Source of the DNA: Caulobacter sp. CCH9-E1
GTDB lineage: Bacteria > Pseudomonadota > Alphaproteobacteria > Caulobacterales > Caulobacteraceae
Direction: 5' to 3'
DNA length: 64,000 bases
NCBI RefSeq assembly: GCF_001556515.1
Contig: NZ_LSJA01000073.1
Location: forward strand, 1 to 64,000
Part shown: positions 34,744 to 43,275 of the stretch, one piece after another
Numbering within the stretch: position 1 is the stretch's first letter
Layout: every line of letters starts with the position of its first letter
The notes under the pieces: generated by a model
The model's database searches: none
Seen by the model: only the letters and a program-made list of their open reading frames with translations
What the model was told of the DNA's origin: nothing
Program-made: the position numbers and the translations under genes

Positions 34744-35799
34744 CTAGCACTTCCTGGGCAGCGTGATCGTGAAAGCCGAACGGCCATCGCGGCGCTCGTA
34801 GCTCACCTGCCCCCCATGAGCCTCGGCGATGCCGCGAACCACGGCAAGGCCTAGGCCTGACCCGGACTTCAGGTCGACGTCGTCTCCGCGTCGGAAGGGT
34901 TCGAAAGCTCGCGCGGTGAGGCTCTCCGGCATCCCCGGTCCCGCGTCGATGACGCTGATGGCGACGTCGGCGTCCGAGACGCGCGTGGCGATTTCAAGGA
35001 CGCAGGGCTCGGCATATTTCAGCGCGTTGTCGACGAGGGCCAGCACCGCTTGCCGCAGGCGGATGGGATCGGCGATGCAGCGACCACTCGTGAGGGTCAT
35101 GCGCAGGCCAAAGCCCGCCTTGTCGAGGTCGCGTTCGACGAGGCGGGCAAGTCCCTCGATCTCGGTGGCCAGATCGATTTCGACAGGCCGCAGCTGCAGG
35201 CGGCCGCTGTCGAGCAGGCTGACGACCCGCAGGTCCTCGACAAGCCGCGCCAAGGCGTCGGCCTGGTGGTGAAGCGATTGCAGGAGCACGGGGTCAGGCT
35301 GAAAGACGCCCTCGGCGAGCCCCTGAAGCCGTCCCTTGAGGATCGTGACTGGAGTCCGCAATTCGTGGGCGATCAGGCTGTTCCAGGTGACGATGTCATC
35401 GACGGCCTTCTCAAGCCGATCGGCCATGGCGTTGAAGTCGGCGATCATCTGGCTGGCCTCTGTGGGCGCCGGAGCGGTCAAGTTCGCCCGAGCCGACAGG
35501 TCTCCGCCGGCGATCTGGCGTGCGGCCTCCGCCAGCCTCTCAAGCGGCTCGACCATTCTTCGCGCGACCCGCGTCGCCACCACGCTCGCGGCGATACTGC
35601 CCAGCACGATGCAGAACGAGTACATCGCCCATTCCACGGGAGCCGGCAGAATAGCGTCCTCGGCCGCCACGAGCTTGGGGGCGAACTGGAAGAGCAACCC
35701 GTAACCGAAGGCGATAAAGATCAGACTGAGGATCAAAGTCGCCAGGGTGATGCCGACGACCGCCAGGTTGAGGCGCTGCGATAAGCTTTGCGCTTTCAT
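34744..35799 (-). CDS. Sensor histidine kinase, AdeS/BaeS-like
   Basis: 351 residues. Two membrane segments (about 11-37 and 57-78) flank a very short periplasmic loop, followed by a HAMP domain (RRMVEPLERLAEAARQIAGGDLSARA), a HisKA domain with phospho-acceptor H145 in SLIAHELRTP, and an ATPase domain with DNALKYAE, DAGPGMPE and GSGLGLAV. A short loop suggests sensing within the membrane, as in envelope-stress and pump regulators. It overlaps the response-regulator gene by four bases, and the pair is divergent from an RND pump operon, the arrangement of adeRS-adeABC. Confidence 0.85.
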   Translation of the reverse strand: MKAQSLSQRLNLAVVGITLATLILSLIFIAFGYGLLFQFAPKLVAAEDAILPAPVEWAMYSFCIVLGSIAASVVATRVARRMVEPLERLAEAARQIAGGDLSARANLTAPAPTEASQMIADFNAMADRLEKAVDDIVTWNSLIAHELRTPVTILKGRLQGLAEGVFQPDPVLLQSLHHQADALARLVEDLRVVSLLDSGRLQLRPVEIDLATEIEGLARLVERDLDKAGFGLRMTLTSGRCIADPIRLRQAVLALVDNALKYAEPCVLEIATRVSDADVAISVIDAGPGMPESLTARAFEPFRRGDDVDLKSGSGLGLAVVRGIAEAHGGQVSYERRDGRSAFTITLPRKC

Positions 35800-36485
35800 C
35801 GGTCCTCCAGGAGGCGATAGCCCATGCCTCGGACGTTGGAGAGCATGCCCGGCGCGCCGGCGGCCTCGAGCTTCTTGCGCAGCTTGCTGAGGTGGCTATC
35901 GACGGTCCGCTCCAGCGCGTCGCCGCCCGACAGGCAGGCGTCCAGCAGCTCGGCGCGCGTGTAGAGGCGCATCGGGGCCTGAGCCATGTGAAGCAGCAGG
36001 CGGAACTCGGTCAGGGTCAGGGTCAGCCGGCGCGCGCCATCCGGCGTGTTCACCGTCGCGGTGTGATTGACGGGATCGACATCGAGCGGCCCGGCGCGCG
36101 CCACCGACGCCGCGTCCCGGCCCGATGCGCGGCGCAGCACGGCCTTGGCGCGGGCGGCCACTTCCAGGGGGTTGAAAGGTTTGACGACATAATCATCCGC
36201 GCCGATCCGCAGCGCCTGCAGCTTGTCCAGATCCTGGTCCAGGGCCGTCAGCATGATCACCGGGGTCGCGCCGCGCCGGCGGAGTTGCGCCAGGACCTCC
36301 CAGCCATCCAGCTTGGGCAGCCCGACGTCGAGCAGGACGATGTCGGGGCGAAGCGCCTGATGCAGCTCGACCGCCGTCTGGCCGTCTCGCGCCGTGACGG
36401 TCCTGAACCCTTCGCGCTCCAGATAGCCGACGAGGATCTCCGCGATCTCGCGCTCGTCTTCAACGATCAGAACCAGGGCGTTCAC
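35796..36485 (-). CDS. OmpR-family response regulator, AdeR/BaeR-like
   Basis: 229 residues. The receiver carries the acidic pair in LIVEDE, phospho-acceptor D53 in IVLLDVGLP, Thr in MLTALD and Lys in YVVKPF. A winged-helix Trans_reg_C domain follows (LTLTEFRLLLHMA, then ERTVDSHLSKLRKKL and VRGMGYRL). It should be phosphorylated by the kinase encoded just downstream and bind the 168-base region (36486-36653) shared with the divergent pump operon. I could not pick out its direct-repeat target by eye. Confidence 0.88.
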   Translation of the reverse strand: MNALVLIVEDEREIAEILVGYLEREGFRTVTARDGQTAVELHQALRPDIVLLDVGLPKLDGWEVLAQLRRRGATPVIMLTALDQDLDKLQALRIGADDYVVKPFNPLEVAARAKAVLRRASGRDAASVARAGPLDVDPVNHTATVNTPDGARRLTLTLTEFRLLLHMAQAPMRLYTRAELLDACLSGGDALERTVDSHLSKLRKKLEAAGAPGMLSNVRGMGYRLLEDR

Positions 36486-36653
36486 GGGGTCTCCAATGCG
36501 GCCACGACCGGATGGTCAGAGCACTAATCACCCATCCGTCGGCGACGCCAGAACCCTCCACCAAGTCGCAACATTGTCTCCACGATCACGCAACCGCGCT
36601 CGGGCATAGGCTCGCGGCGTCTCTGAAGGCGCGCCTCGGGAGCCGCCTCTTTC

Positions 36654-37775
36654 ATGGACCGTCGTCACCTGCGTATCGCCATCGCCCTCCTGCTGGGCGC
36701 ATCGACCCTGACCGCTTGCGGTGAGGCCGAGGTAGGGGCGTCGACCTCCCCCACAGAAGTCGCCGTGGCGACCGCCCAAGTCGCGACCGTCACGCCGGTG
36801 GACGATCTGCCAGGCCGGGTAGTCGCCATCCGCACCGCGGAAATCCGCCCCCAAGTGTCCGGCGTCGTGACGCGACGGTTCTTCGATCAGGGAAGCGAGG
36901 TCCGGGCCGGCCAGCCATTGTTCCAGATCGATCCGGCGCCCTACCAAGCGGAAGCCGCGGGCGCTCAAGCCGCGCTGTCGCGCGCGCTCGCGGTCGCCGA
37001 CCGCGCCAGGGCCCAGGTCTCGCGCCTGGCGCCGCTCGTCGAAGCCGACGCCATCAGCCGCCAAAGCTACGATGACGCCGTAGCCGCCAAGGTCCAGGCG
37101 GAAGCGGACCTGGCCGAAGCGCGCGCGACCTTGCGCCGCCGCGGCGTCGAGCTGAGCTTCGCGACCGTGAGAGCTCCGATCTCCGGGCAGATCGGCGAGG
37201 CGCAGGTTACGGAAGGCGCCCTGGTCGCCGCCGGCGGCGCGGGCCCCATGGCTACCGTCCAACAGATTGACCAGGTCTATGTCGACGTCCGTCAGCCGTC
37301 CGCGCGCCTCGAAGCGTTGCGCGCCCTGGCGGGCGGCGGCGCAGGCCGCGAGGTCGAGATTCTGTCGTCCTCCGGCGCGCCCTATCCGCGCAAGGGAAGG
37401 GTCCTGTTCTCGGGAGTCTCGATCGACCCCACGACCGGCGACGCCATCGCGCGCGTGCAGGTCGACAACCCAGATCGCGTGCTCCTGCCGGGCATGTTCG
37501 TCCGCGCTCGCCTGCCCCGCGCCCCGATCCAAGGCGCGGTGCTGGCGCCGCAGCAAGCGGTGCTCCGCGATAGCGGCGGCAAGCCATTTGTCAGCCTGGT
37601 GAACGCCAAGGGGCTGGTCGAGACCCGCTCGGTCGAGGTCGGCGACGTGGCGGACGGTCGCTACGTGGTGACTCGCGGCTTGAAGGCGGGAGAGCGCGTG
37701 ATCGTCGAGGGACAGGATCGCGTCACGGCCGGCGACCTGGTCAAGGCCGTCCCGTTCCAGATGGGGGCGCGCTAG
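36654..37775 (+). CDS. RND efflux periplasmic adaptor (AdeA/MexA-like)
   Basis: 373 residues. The signal peptide ends in a lipobox (GASTLTAC, Cys22), so it is a lipid-anchored adaptor. The lipoyl halves are at RVVAIRTAEIRPQVSGVV with QGSEVRAGQPLFQID, and at LSFATVRAPISGQIGEAQVTEGALV; an alpha-helical hairpin lies between. The beta-barrel and membrane-proximal domains follow (VLLPGMFVRARLP, KAGERVIVEGQDRV). It bridges the RND pump and the outer-membrane channel encoded next. First gene of a three-gene operon, divergent from the two-component genes. Confidence 0.9.
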   Translation: MDRRHLRIAIALLLGASTLTACGEAEVGASTSPTEVAVATAQVATVTPVDDLPGRVVAIRTAEIRPQVSGVVTRRFFDQGSEVRAGQPLFQIDPAPYQAEAAGAQAALSRALAVADRARAQVSRLAPLVEADAISRQSYDDAVAAKVQAEADLAEARATLRRRGVELSFATVRAPISGQIGEAQVTEGALVAAGGAGPMATVQQIDQVYVDVRQPSARLEALRALAGGGAGREVEILSSSGAPYPRKGRVLFSGVSIDPTTGDAIARVQVDNPDRVLLPGMFVRARLPRAPIQGAVLAPQQAVLRDSGGKPFVSLVNAKGLVETRSVEVGDVADGRYVVTRGLKAGERVIVEGQDRVTAGDLVKAVPFQMGAR

Positions 37776-37779
37776 TCCC

Positions 37780-40700
37780 ATGCCGAAGTTCTTCATCGAA
37801 CGACCGATCTTCGCCTGGGTCATCGCCATCGCGATCATCCTGGCCGGCCTGATGGCCATCCCCCGCCTGCCCGTGGCGCGCTACCCCGTCGTCGCGCCGC
37901 CCACGGTCAGCATCTACGCCAGCTATCCCGGCGCCACGCCCCAGGCCATGAACGACTCGGTCGTGGGCCTGATCGAGCGCGAGCTCTCCAGCGTCAAGAA
38001 CCTCCTCTATTTCGAGTCCTCGACCGACAGCTCGGGCTCGGCGACGATCACGGCGACCTTCAAGCCCGGCACGAACCCCGAGCTGGCCCAGGTCGATGTC
38101 CAGAACCGGCTGAAGACCGTCGAGCCGCGCCTGCCCCAGACCGTGCGCCAGACCGGCGTCAGCGTCGAGAGCGCCGCGTCCAACTTCCTGATGATGGTCA
38201 GCCTCCGCAGCGTCGACGGGCGCGACGACGAGGTCGCGCTCAGCGACTACATGGTCCGCAACATCGCCGACGAGCTGAAGCGCGTGCCGGGCGTCGGGCG
38301 AGTGCAGATGTTCGGCTCCGAGCGCGCCATGCGGATCTGGGTCGACCCGAACAAGCTGGCGGGCTTCAATCTCTCACTCGGCGACGTCACGGCGGCGATC
38401 GCGGCCCAGAACCAGCAGCTCGCGCCCGGCGCGCTGGGCGGCGAGCCCACGGTCAAGGACCAGCGTGTGACGGTCCCGCTGACCGCCGAAGGCCAGCTGC
38501 GGACCGTCGAGCAGTTCAAGGCCATCGTCCTGCGCGCCAACACCTCGGGTTCGCGCGTCACCCTAGGCGACGTCGCCCGGATCGAGCTGAACTCGGCCAA
38601 CTTCAACTTCACGACCCGGGAAAATGGCCAGCCAGCGACGGCGCTCGGCGTTCAGCTGTCGCCCGGCGGCAACGCGGTGCGAACCGCGGCGGCGATCCAG
38701 AGCCGGCTCGACGAGCTGCAGAAGGCCGCGCCGCCCGGCATGCAGTTGGCCATCCCCTTCAACACCGCGCCATTCGTGCGGGTCTCGATCGAGAAGGTCG
38801 TCCAGACCCTGGTCGAGGCCATGGCGCTGGTGTTCCTGGTGATGTTCCTGTTCCTGCAAAAGGTCCGCTACACTCTGATCCCCGCCATCGTCGCGCCCAT
38901 CGCCCTGCTGGGGACGTTCACGGTGATGCTGTCGGCGGGCTTTTCGATCAACGTGCTGACCATGTTCGGCATGGTGCTGGCGATCGGCATCATCGTCGAT
39001 GACGCGATCGTCGTGGTCGAGGCCGTCGAGCGGATCATGGCCGCCGAGGGCCTCTCGCCCAAGGACGCCACCCGCAAGGCCATGTCGGAAATGACCAGCG
39101 CGATCATCGGCATCACCGCCGTGCTGGCGGCCGTGTTCATCCCGATGGCGCTGGCGGACGGTTCGGTCGGCGCGATCTATCGTCAGTTCACCCTGTCGAT
39201 GGCCGTCTCGATTCTGTTCTCGGCCTTCCTGGCCCTGTCCCTGACGCCGGCCCTCTGCGCGACCTTGCTCAAGCCGATCGACGGCCATGCGCCCAAGACG
39301 GGCTTCTTCGCCTGGTTCGACCAACGCTTTGATCGCCTTACCGACGGTTACGAGCGGCTGCTGGGCAAGGTGCTGCGCCGGGGCGGACGCGCGATGGTCG
39401 CGTTCGGCGTCGTCGTCGCCGTCACGGCGGGCGCCTTCCTGGTCCTGCCGTCGGCCTTCCTTCCCGAGGAAGACCAGGGCTACTTCATGACCTCGTTCCA
39501 ACTGCCGGCCGACGCCACGGCGCAGCGCACCAGCGAAGCCGTCGCGCGCTTCGAGCACTACGCCCGCACGCGCCCCGCCATCGAGACGACCCAGGCCGTC
39601 ACCGGCTTCAGCTTCTCGGGCCAAGGCCCCAACGCCGCGCTCGTCTTCACGATGCTCAAGGACTGGAAGAAGCGTGACGGCGCGACCAGCGCCGGCGAGG
39701 TCCAGGCCGCGTCCGAGGCCATGAAGGTCCAGCGCGAGGGCGAGATCATGTCGGTGATGCCGCCGTCGATCGACGAGCTGGGCAACTCGTCGGGCTTCAC
39801 CCTGGCGCTGCAGGACCACGCCAATCGCGGTCCGGAGGCGCTGATCAACGCCCAGACGCGCCTGCTGGAGCTCGCCGCCCAAAGCAAACTGGTGGCCGGC
39901 GTCTATCCCGACGGCCTTCCGCCAGGTTCGACGGTGCGGCTGGATATCGACCGGCAGAAGGCTCAGGCCCTGGGCGTCTCTTTCGCGGCGATCGGCGACA
40001 CCCTGTCGACCGCCCTGGGCTCCAGCTACGTCAACGACTTCATCAACGCGGGCCGCCTGCAGCAGGTGATCGTCCAGGCCGACGCGCCGTTCCGGATGCA
40101 GCTCGGCGACGTGTTGAAACTCTATGTCCGCAACGAGTCCGGCGGGATGGTTGCGCTGTCCGAGGTGGTGACGCCGGTCTGGACCAAGGCTCCGGCCCAG
40201 ATGATGCGCTTCAACGGTTATCCATCGGTCCGTCTCACGGGATCGGCGGCGCCCGGCGTCTCGAGCGGCCAGGCGATGGCTGAAATGGAGCGACTGGCCG
40301 CCCAGCTTCCCGGGAGCTACGCGGTCGCGTGGACCGGTCAGTCGCTGCAGGAGAAGCTGGCGGGCGCCCAGGCCCCCGCCTTGCTCGCCCTGTCGATGCT
40401 GGTCGTTTTCCTCGTGCTGGCGGCGCTTTATGAGAGCTGGTCGATCCCGCTATCGGTGATGCTGGCCATCCCGCTGGGCCTGATCGGCGCCTTGGCCGCA
40501 GTGCTGCTGCGCGGCCTGCCCAACGACGTCTTCTTCAAGGTCGGACTGATCACCATCATCGGCCTGTCGGCCAAGAACGCCATCCTGATCGTCGAGTTCG
40601 CCCAGGCCAGCCGCGCCCAAGGGATGGGCCTCGCCGAAGCGGCCATCCACGCCGCCAAGCTGCGCTTGCGCCCGATCCTGATGACCAGCCTGGCCTTCGC

Positions 40701-40896
40701 CTTGGGCGTCGTCCCCCTGGTCATCGCCTCGGGCGCAGCGGCCGAAACCCAGCGCGCCATCGGCACGGGCGTGTTCGGCGGGATGATCACCGGGACCCTG
40801 CTAGCCATCGTCCTGGTTCCCGTCTTCTTCGTCGTGGTCGCCGGCGCGGCCGAGCGCCTGACCTCACGACACAAAGCCGCTTCGGCGGAGGGCTGA
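37780..40896 (+). CDS. RND multidrug efflux transporter (AdeB/AcrB-like)
   Basis: 1038 residues, full length for the HAE1 family of proton-driven drug exporters. It opens with the family start MPKFFIERPIFAWVIAI and carries the proton-relay pair D407-D408 in GIIVDDAIVVVEAVE, the same positions as AcrB. GLSAKNAILIVEFA, which includes the relay Lys, and the large periplasmic porter and docking loops are in place. Four bases separate it from the adaptor gene and three from the channel gene. Substrates are probably amphiphilic drugs or toxins; the exact range cannot be read. Confidence 0.93.
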   Translation: MPKFFIERPIFAWVIAIAIILAGLMAIPRLPVARYPVVAPPTVSIYASYPGATPQAMNDSVVGLIERELSSVKNLLYFESSTDSSGSATITATFKPGTNPELAQVDVQNRLKTVEPRLPQTVRQTGVSVESAASNFLMMVSLRSVDGRDDEVALSDYMVRNIADELKRVPGVGRVQMFGSERAMRIWVDPNKLAGFNLSLGDVTAAIAAQNQQLAPGALGGEPTVKDQRVTVPLTAEGQLRTVEQFKAIVLRANTSGSRVTLGDVARIELNSANFNFTTRENGQPATALGVQLSPGGNAVRTAAAIQSRLDELQKAAPPGMQLAIPFNTAPFVRVSIEKVVQTLVEAMALVFLVMFLFLQKVRYTLIPAIVAPIALLGTFTVMLSAGFSINVLTMFGMVLAIGIIVDDAIVVVEAVERIMAAEGLSPKDATRKAMSEMTSAIIGITAVLAAVFIPMALADGSVGAIYRQFTLSMAVSILFSAFLALSLTPALCATLLKPIDGHAPKTGFFAWFDQRFDRLTDGYERLLGKVLRRGGRAMVAFGVVVAVTAGAFLVLPSAFLPEEDQGYFMTSFQLPADATAQRTSEAVARFEHYARTRPAIETTQAVTGFSFSGQGPNAALVFTMLKDWKKRDGATSAGEVQAASEAMKVQREGEIMSVMPPSIDELGNSSGFTLALQDHANRGPEALINAQTRLLELAAQSKLVAGVYPDGLPPGSTVRLDIDRQKAQALGVSFAAIGDTLSTALGSSYVNDFINAGRLQQVIVQADAPFRMQLGDVLKLYVRNESGGMVALSEVVTPVWTKAPAQMMRFNGYPSVRLTGSAAPGVSSGQAMAEMERLAAQLPGSYAVAWTGQSLQEKLAGAQAPALLALSMLVVFLVLAALYESWSIPLSVMLAIPLGLIGALAAVLLRGLPNDVFFKVGLITIIGLSAKNAILIVEFAQASRAQGMGLAEAAIHAAKLRLRPILMTSLAFALGVVPLVIASGAAAETQRAIGTGVFGGMITGTLLAIVLVPVFFVVVAGAAERLTSRHKAASAEG

Positions 40897-40899
40897 TCC

Positions 40900-42276
40900 A
40901 TGCGTGCTCTCATCCTCTCCAGCGCGGCGCTGCTTGGCGCCTGCTCCGTCACGCCTCGCCTGGAGCTCCCTGCGGCGCCGGTCGCCGCGGCCTATCCCGT
41001 AATCGAAGGCGGCGTGGCGACGGACATGCCTGCGGCAAGATCATTGGCCTGGAAGCAGGTCTATGGCGATCCGAGGCTTCAGGCCCTGATCAGTCAAGCC
41101 CTGGACCAGAGCCGCGATCTCCGCGCCGCTCTGCTGAACGTCGAGGCCGCCCGCGCCGAACGCGGCATCGCTCGCGGCGCCTTGGGTCCGAGCCTCGACG
41201 CCAATCTGTCCAGAACCCAAGAGCGCTCACCGTCTCAGGGCCGGTCGGACGCCTATGCGGCCAATCTTGGATTGACGGCCTTCGAGCTGGACCTGTTCGG
41301 ACGCCTCCGGGCCCAATCCAGCGCCGCCGCCGAGCGCTATCTGGCCAGCGAGACCGGCGCCCGCGCCGCTCGGATCACTCTGATCTCGGCGGTCGCGACG
41401 GCCTATCTCGACGAGCGGCTGGCCGAGGAGCAGCTGGCGCTGACCGAAGCCACCCTGTCGGACTGGCGCGCGTCGCTCGACATCGCCCGGCGGCTCAAAT
41501 CGGCCTCACAAGCCAGCGGCCTCGATGTCGCCCAGGCCGATGGTCTGGTGCGCCAGGCCGAGGCCGATCGCGAGGCTGGCCGACGAGCTCTCGCCCGGGC
41601 CCGCAATGCTCTTGAGCTCGTGGTCGGCGGGCCGGAACCGGCTTCGCTTCCACCGCCCATTCCCCTCGCCAACCAGCCGCTTCCGACCCAGCTGGAGCCA
41701 GGCTTGCCCGCCGAACTGCTGGTGCGGCGCCCCGACATCGCGCAGGCCGAACACATGCTACGCGCCGCCAACGCTGATGTCGGCGCCGCGCGAGCGGCCC
41801 TGCTGCCCAGGATCTCGCTGACCGGCGCGCTCGGCGGCGCGAGCTCAGATCTCGGCGCCCTGTTTGTCTCCGGAAGTCGCGCCTGGTCTTTCGCTCCGCA
41901 GATCACCCAGCCGATCTTCCGAAGCGGACAATTGCGCGGCGCCGTGGCCTTGAGCGAGGCGCGCAAGTCGCTCGCCGTGACCACCTATGAAAGGCAGATC
42001 CAGGTCGCCTTCCGTGAAGTAGCCGACGGCCTCGCGGCTCAAGCCACCTTCGCCAACCAGGTCCATCTCCAAGAGGGCGTGGCCGAGGCCGCGCGTCAAC
42101 GTCTGCGGCTCTCGGACCTGCGCTATCGCGCCGGGCTGGACGGCCGTCTCGAGCTGCTCGACGCGCAGCGCGCCGACTACGCGGCGCGCCAAGCCCTGCT
42201 GTCGCTCAAGCACGATCAGCTCGCGGCCATGGTCGCGCTCTACGCCGCGCTCGGCGGTGGTTTGGGGCCGGCGTAG
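40900..42276 (+). CDS. Outer-membrane efflux channel lipoprotein (OprM/AdeC-like)
   Basis: 458 residues of the RND-type outer-membrane factor family. The lipobox is SAALLGAC (Cys15). Two repeats of about 190 residues follow, each with the typical helical signatures: LDQSRDLRAALLNVEAARAER and FELDLFGRLRAQSSAAAERYL in the first, LLVRRPDIAQAEHMLRAANADVGAARAALLPRISLTG in the second (quoted in part). It completes the tripartite pump with the two preceding genes. An ECF sigma gene begins 31 bases after its stop and may be on the same transcript. Confidence 0.9.
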   Translation: MRALILSSAALLGACSVTPRLELPAAPVAAAYPVIEGGVATDMPAARSLAWKQVYGDPRLQALISQALDQSRDLRAALLNVEAARAERGIARGALGPSLDANLSRTQERSPSQGRSDAYAANLGLTAFELDLFGRLRAQSSAAAERYLASETGARAARITLISAVATAYLDERLAEEQLALTEATLSDWRASLDIARRLKSASQASGLDVAQADGLVRQAEADREAGRRALARARNALELVVGGPEPASLPPPIPLANQPLPTQLEPGLPAELLVRRPDIAQAEHMLRAANADVGAARAALLPRISLTGALGGASSDLGALFVSGSRAWSFAPQITQPIFRSGQLRGAVALSEARKSLAVTTYERQIQVAFREVADGLAAQATFANQVHLQEGVAEAARQRLRLSDLRYRAGLDGRLELLDAQRADYAARQALLSLKHDQLAAMVALYAALGGGLGPA

Positions 42277-42307
42277 CGATCCCGCGAACCGCCGAACTCG
42301 AAGCCTC

Positions 42308-42856
42308 GTGACAGACGTTCCACACAAGCCTGGCAAGCACGCACTGGTCCTCGACTACTTCGCGCGCCGAGAGGACATGCGTCGCTTCTTCTCTATCCGC
42401 ACCCGCGCGAGCGCGGATGTCGAGGACCTGATGCAGGATCTCTTCCTGAAGGTTCAGCGGGTGGATAGCGACGCCATCGAGAACCCGTCCGCCTATCTTT
42501 ACCGATTGGCCTCGAACCTACTGCTGGACCGGCTCCGCGCTCGGCGACGTTCCGAGGCCCGCGACGCTGATTGGCGGAGCGTAAGCCACGCGACCGTAGA
42601 TGGAGCCGACATCGCGGATGCGCCGGACGCCGAGGCCGCGGTGGACGCTCGCCTGCGGCTTGAGCGATTGACCCAGGCGCTCGCGGAGTTGCCCCCTAGA
42701 ACGCAGCAAGTGTTCTGGCTGCACAAGTTCGATGGCCTGACCCACGCCCAGACGGCGGAGCGACTTGGAATTTCGCGGAGCGCGGTCGAGAAACACATGA
42801 CGCGCGCGCTCCGGCGCCTGCTTGCGAAAGTCGGCGATCACATCGGCGAGGGATGA
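42308..42856 (+). CDS. FecI-like ECF sigma factor without an anti-sigma partner
   Basis: About 182 residues from the GTG at 42308; an earlier GTG at 42257 would overlap the channel gene. Neither has a clear ribosome site. Region 2 is ADVEDLMQDLFLKVQ and AYLYRLASNLLLDRL; region 4 is LPPRTQQVFWLHKFDGLTH with IAR-type HTH ERLGISRSAVEKHMTRAL. FecI factors are normally followed by fecR, often with an ATGA overlap. Here an ATGA overlap does exist, but the frame it opens (42853-43110) has no FecR features. The next real gene is a TBDR without an STN domain. Its control is therefore unexplained. Confidence 0.82.
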   Translation: MTDVPHKPGKHALVLDYFARREDMRRFFSIRTRASADVEDLMQDLFLKVQRVDSDAIENPSAYLYRLASNLLLDRLRARRRSEARDADWRSVSHATVDGADIADAPDAEAAVDARLRLERLTQALAELPPRTQQVFWLHKFDGLTHAQTAERLGISRSAVEKHMTRALRRLLAKVGDHIGEG

Positions 42857-43275
42857 GGTCGCTCAGCGCGCTGCGTCTTGCCCCGCGGCGTCGGCAGCTC
42901 ACCCTCTCCACATATCCTCCGCAAAGCCGCCGTCCGCATTCCTGGGGGCGCTTGACCGGCGCCGGCTTCATTCGCCCCTTCGCCCCTCAGGCTGCGGCCG
43001 GCCCGGAAACAAAAGCCGGAATGTCGATCCGCCCAACCGTCAACAAGGCGTCATACTTTAATCGTATAGAAAATCCGGTCTCATTTGTATTTTTGATATT
43101 CCGTTCGTAAGGGGGCTTCACGAACGGCGCATCGCGGACGGGACCCAGCCTCACACATCTCTCCCTGAACGGCCTCCTGCCAGGCCTTCAGGTCATTAGC
43201 CCGTAGGCGTTCGCCGGCGGGAGGGGACGGCGCGCGCCTGGGGCGGGCGTCGGGACACATTCAACGGAGTTACCC
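42857..43275. other. 419-base non-coding region before the TBDR gene
   Basis: Starts GC-rich and turns AT-rich between about 43030 and 43110, where the receptor promoter probably lies. An 85-codon frame at 42853-43110 has no recognisable domain and an unlikely composition, so I do not call it. CGGAG precedes the receptor ATG. The patch contains a dyad listed separately. Confidence 0.55.
43053..43067. promoter_or_regulatory. Candidate LysR box ATAC-N7-GTAT
   Basis: A dyad containing the LysR T-N11-A core, in the AT-rich patch 209 bases before the receptor start. The LysR gene follows the receptor gene. A related dyad (GTAT-N5-ATAC) lies before the oxygenase gene. The link is tentative. Confidence 0.4.

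Noticed and set aside
42853..43110. 85-codon frame overlapping the ECF sigma stop, tested as a fecR gene
   Set aside because: It has no FecR motifs, no membrane segment in the right place and runs into the AT-rich promoter region.
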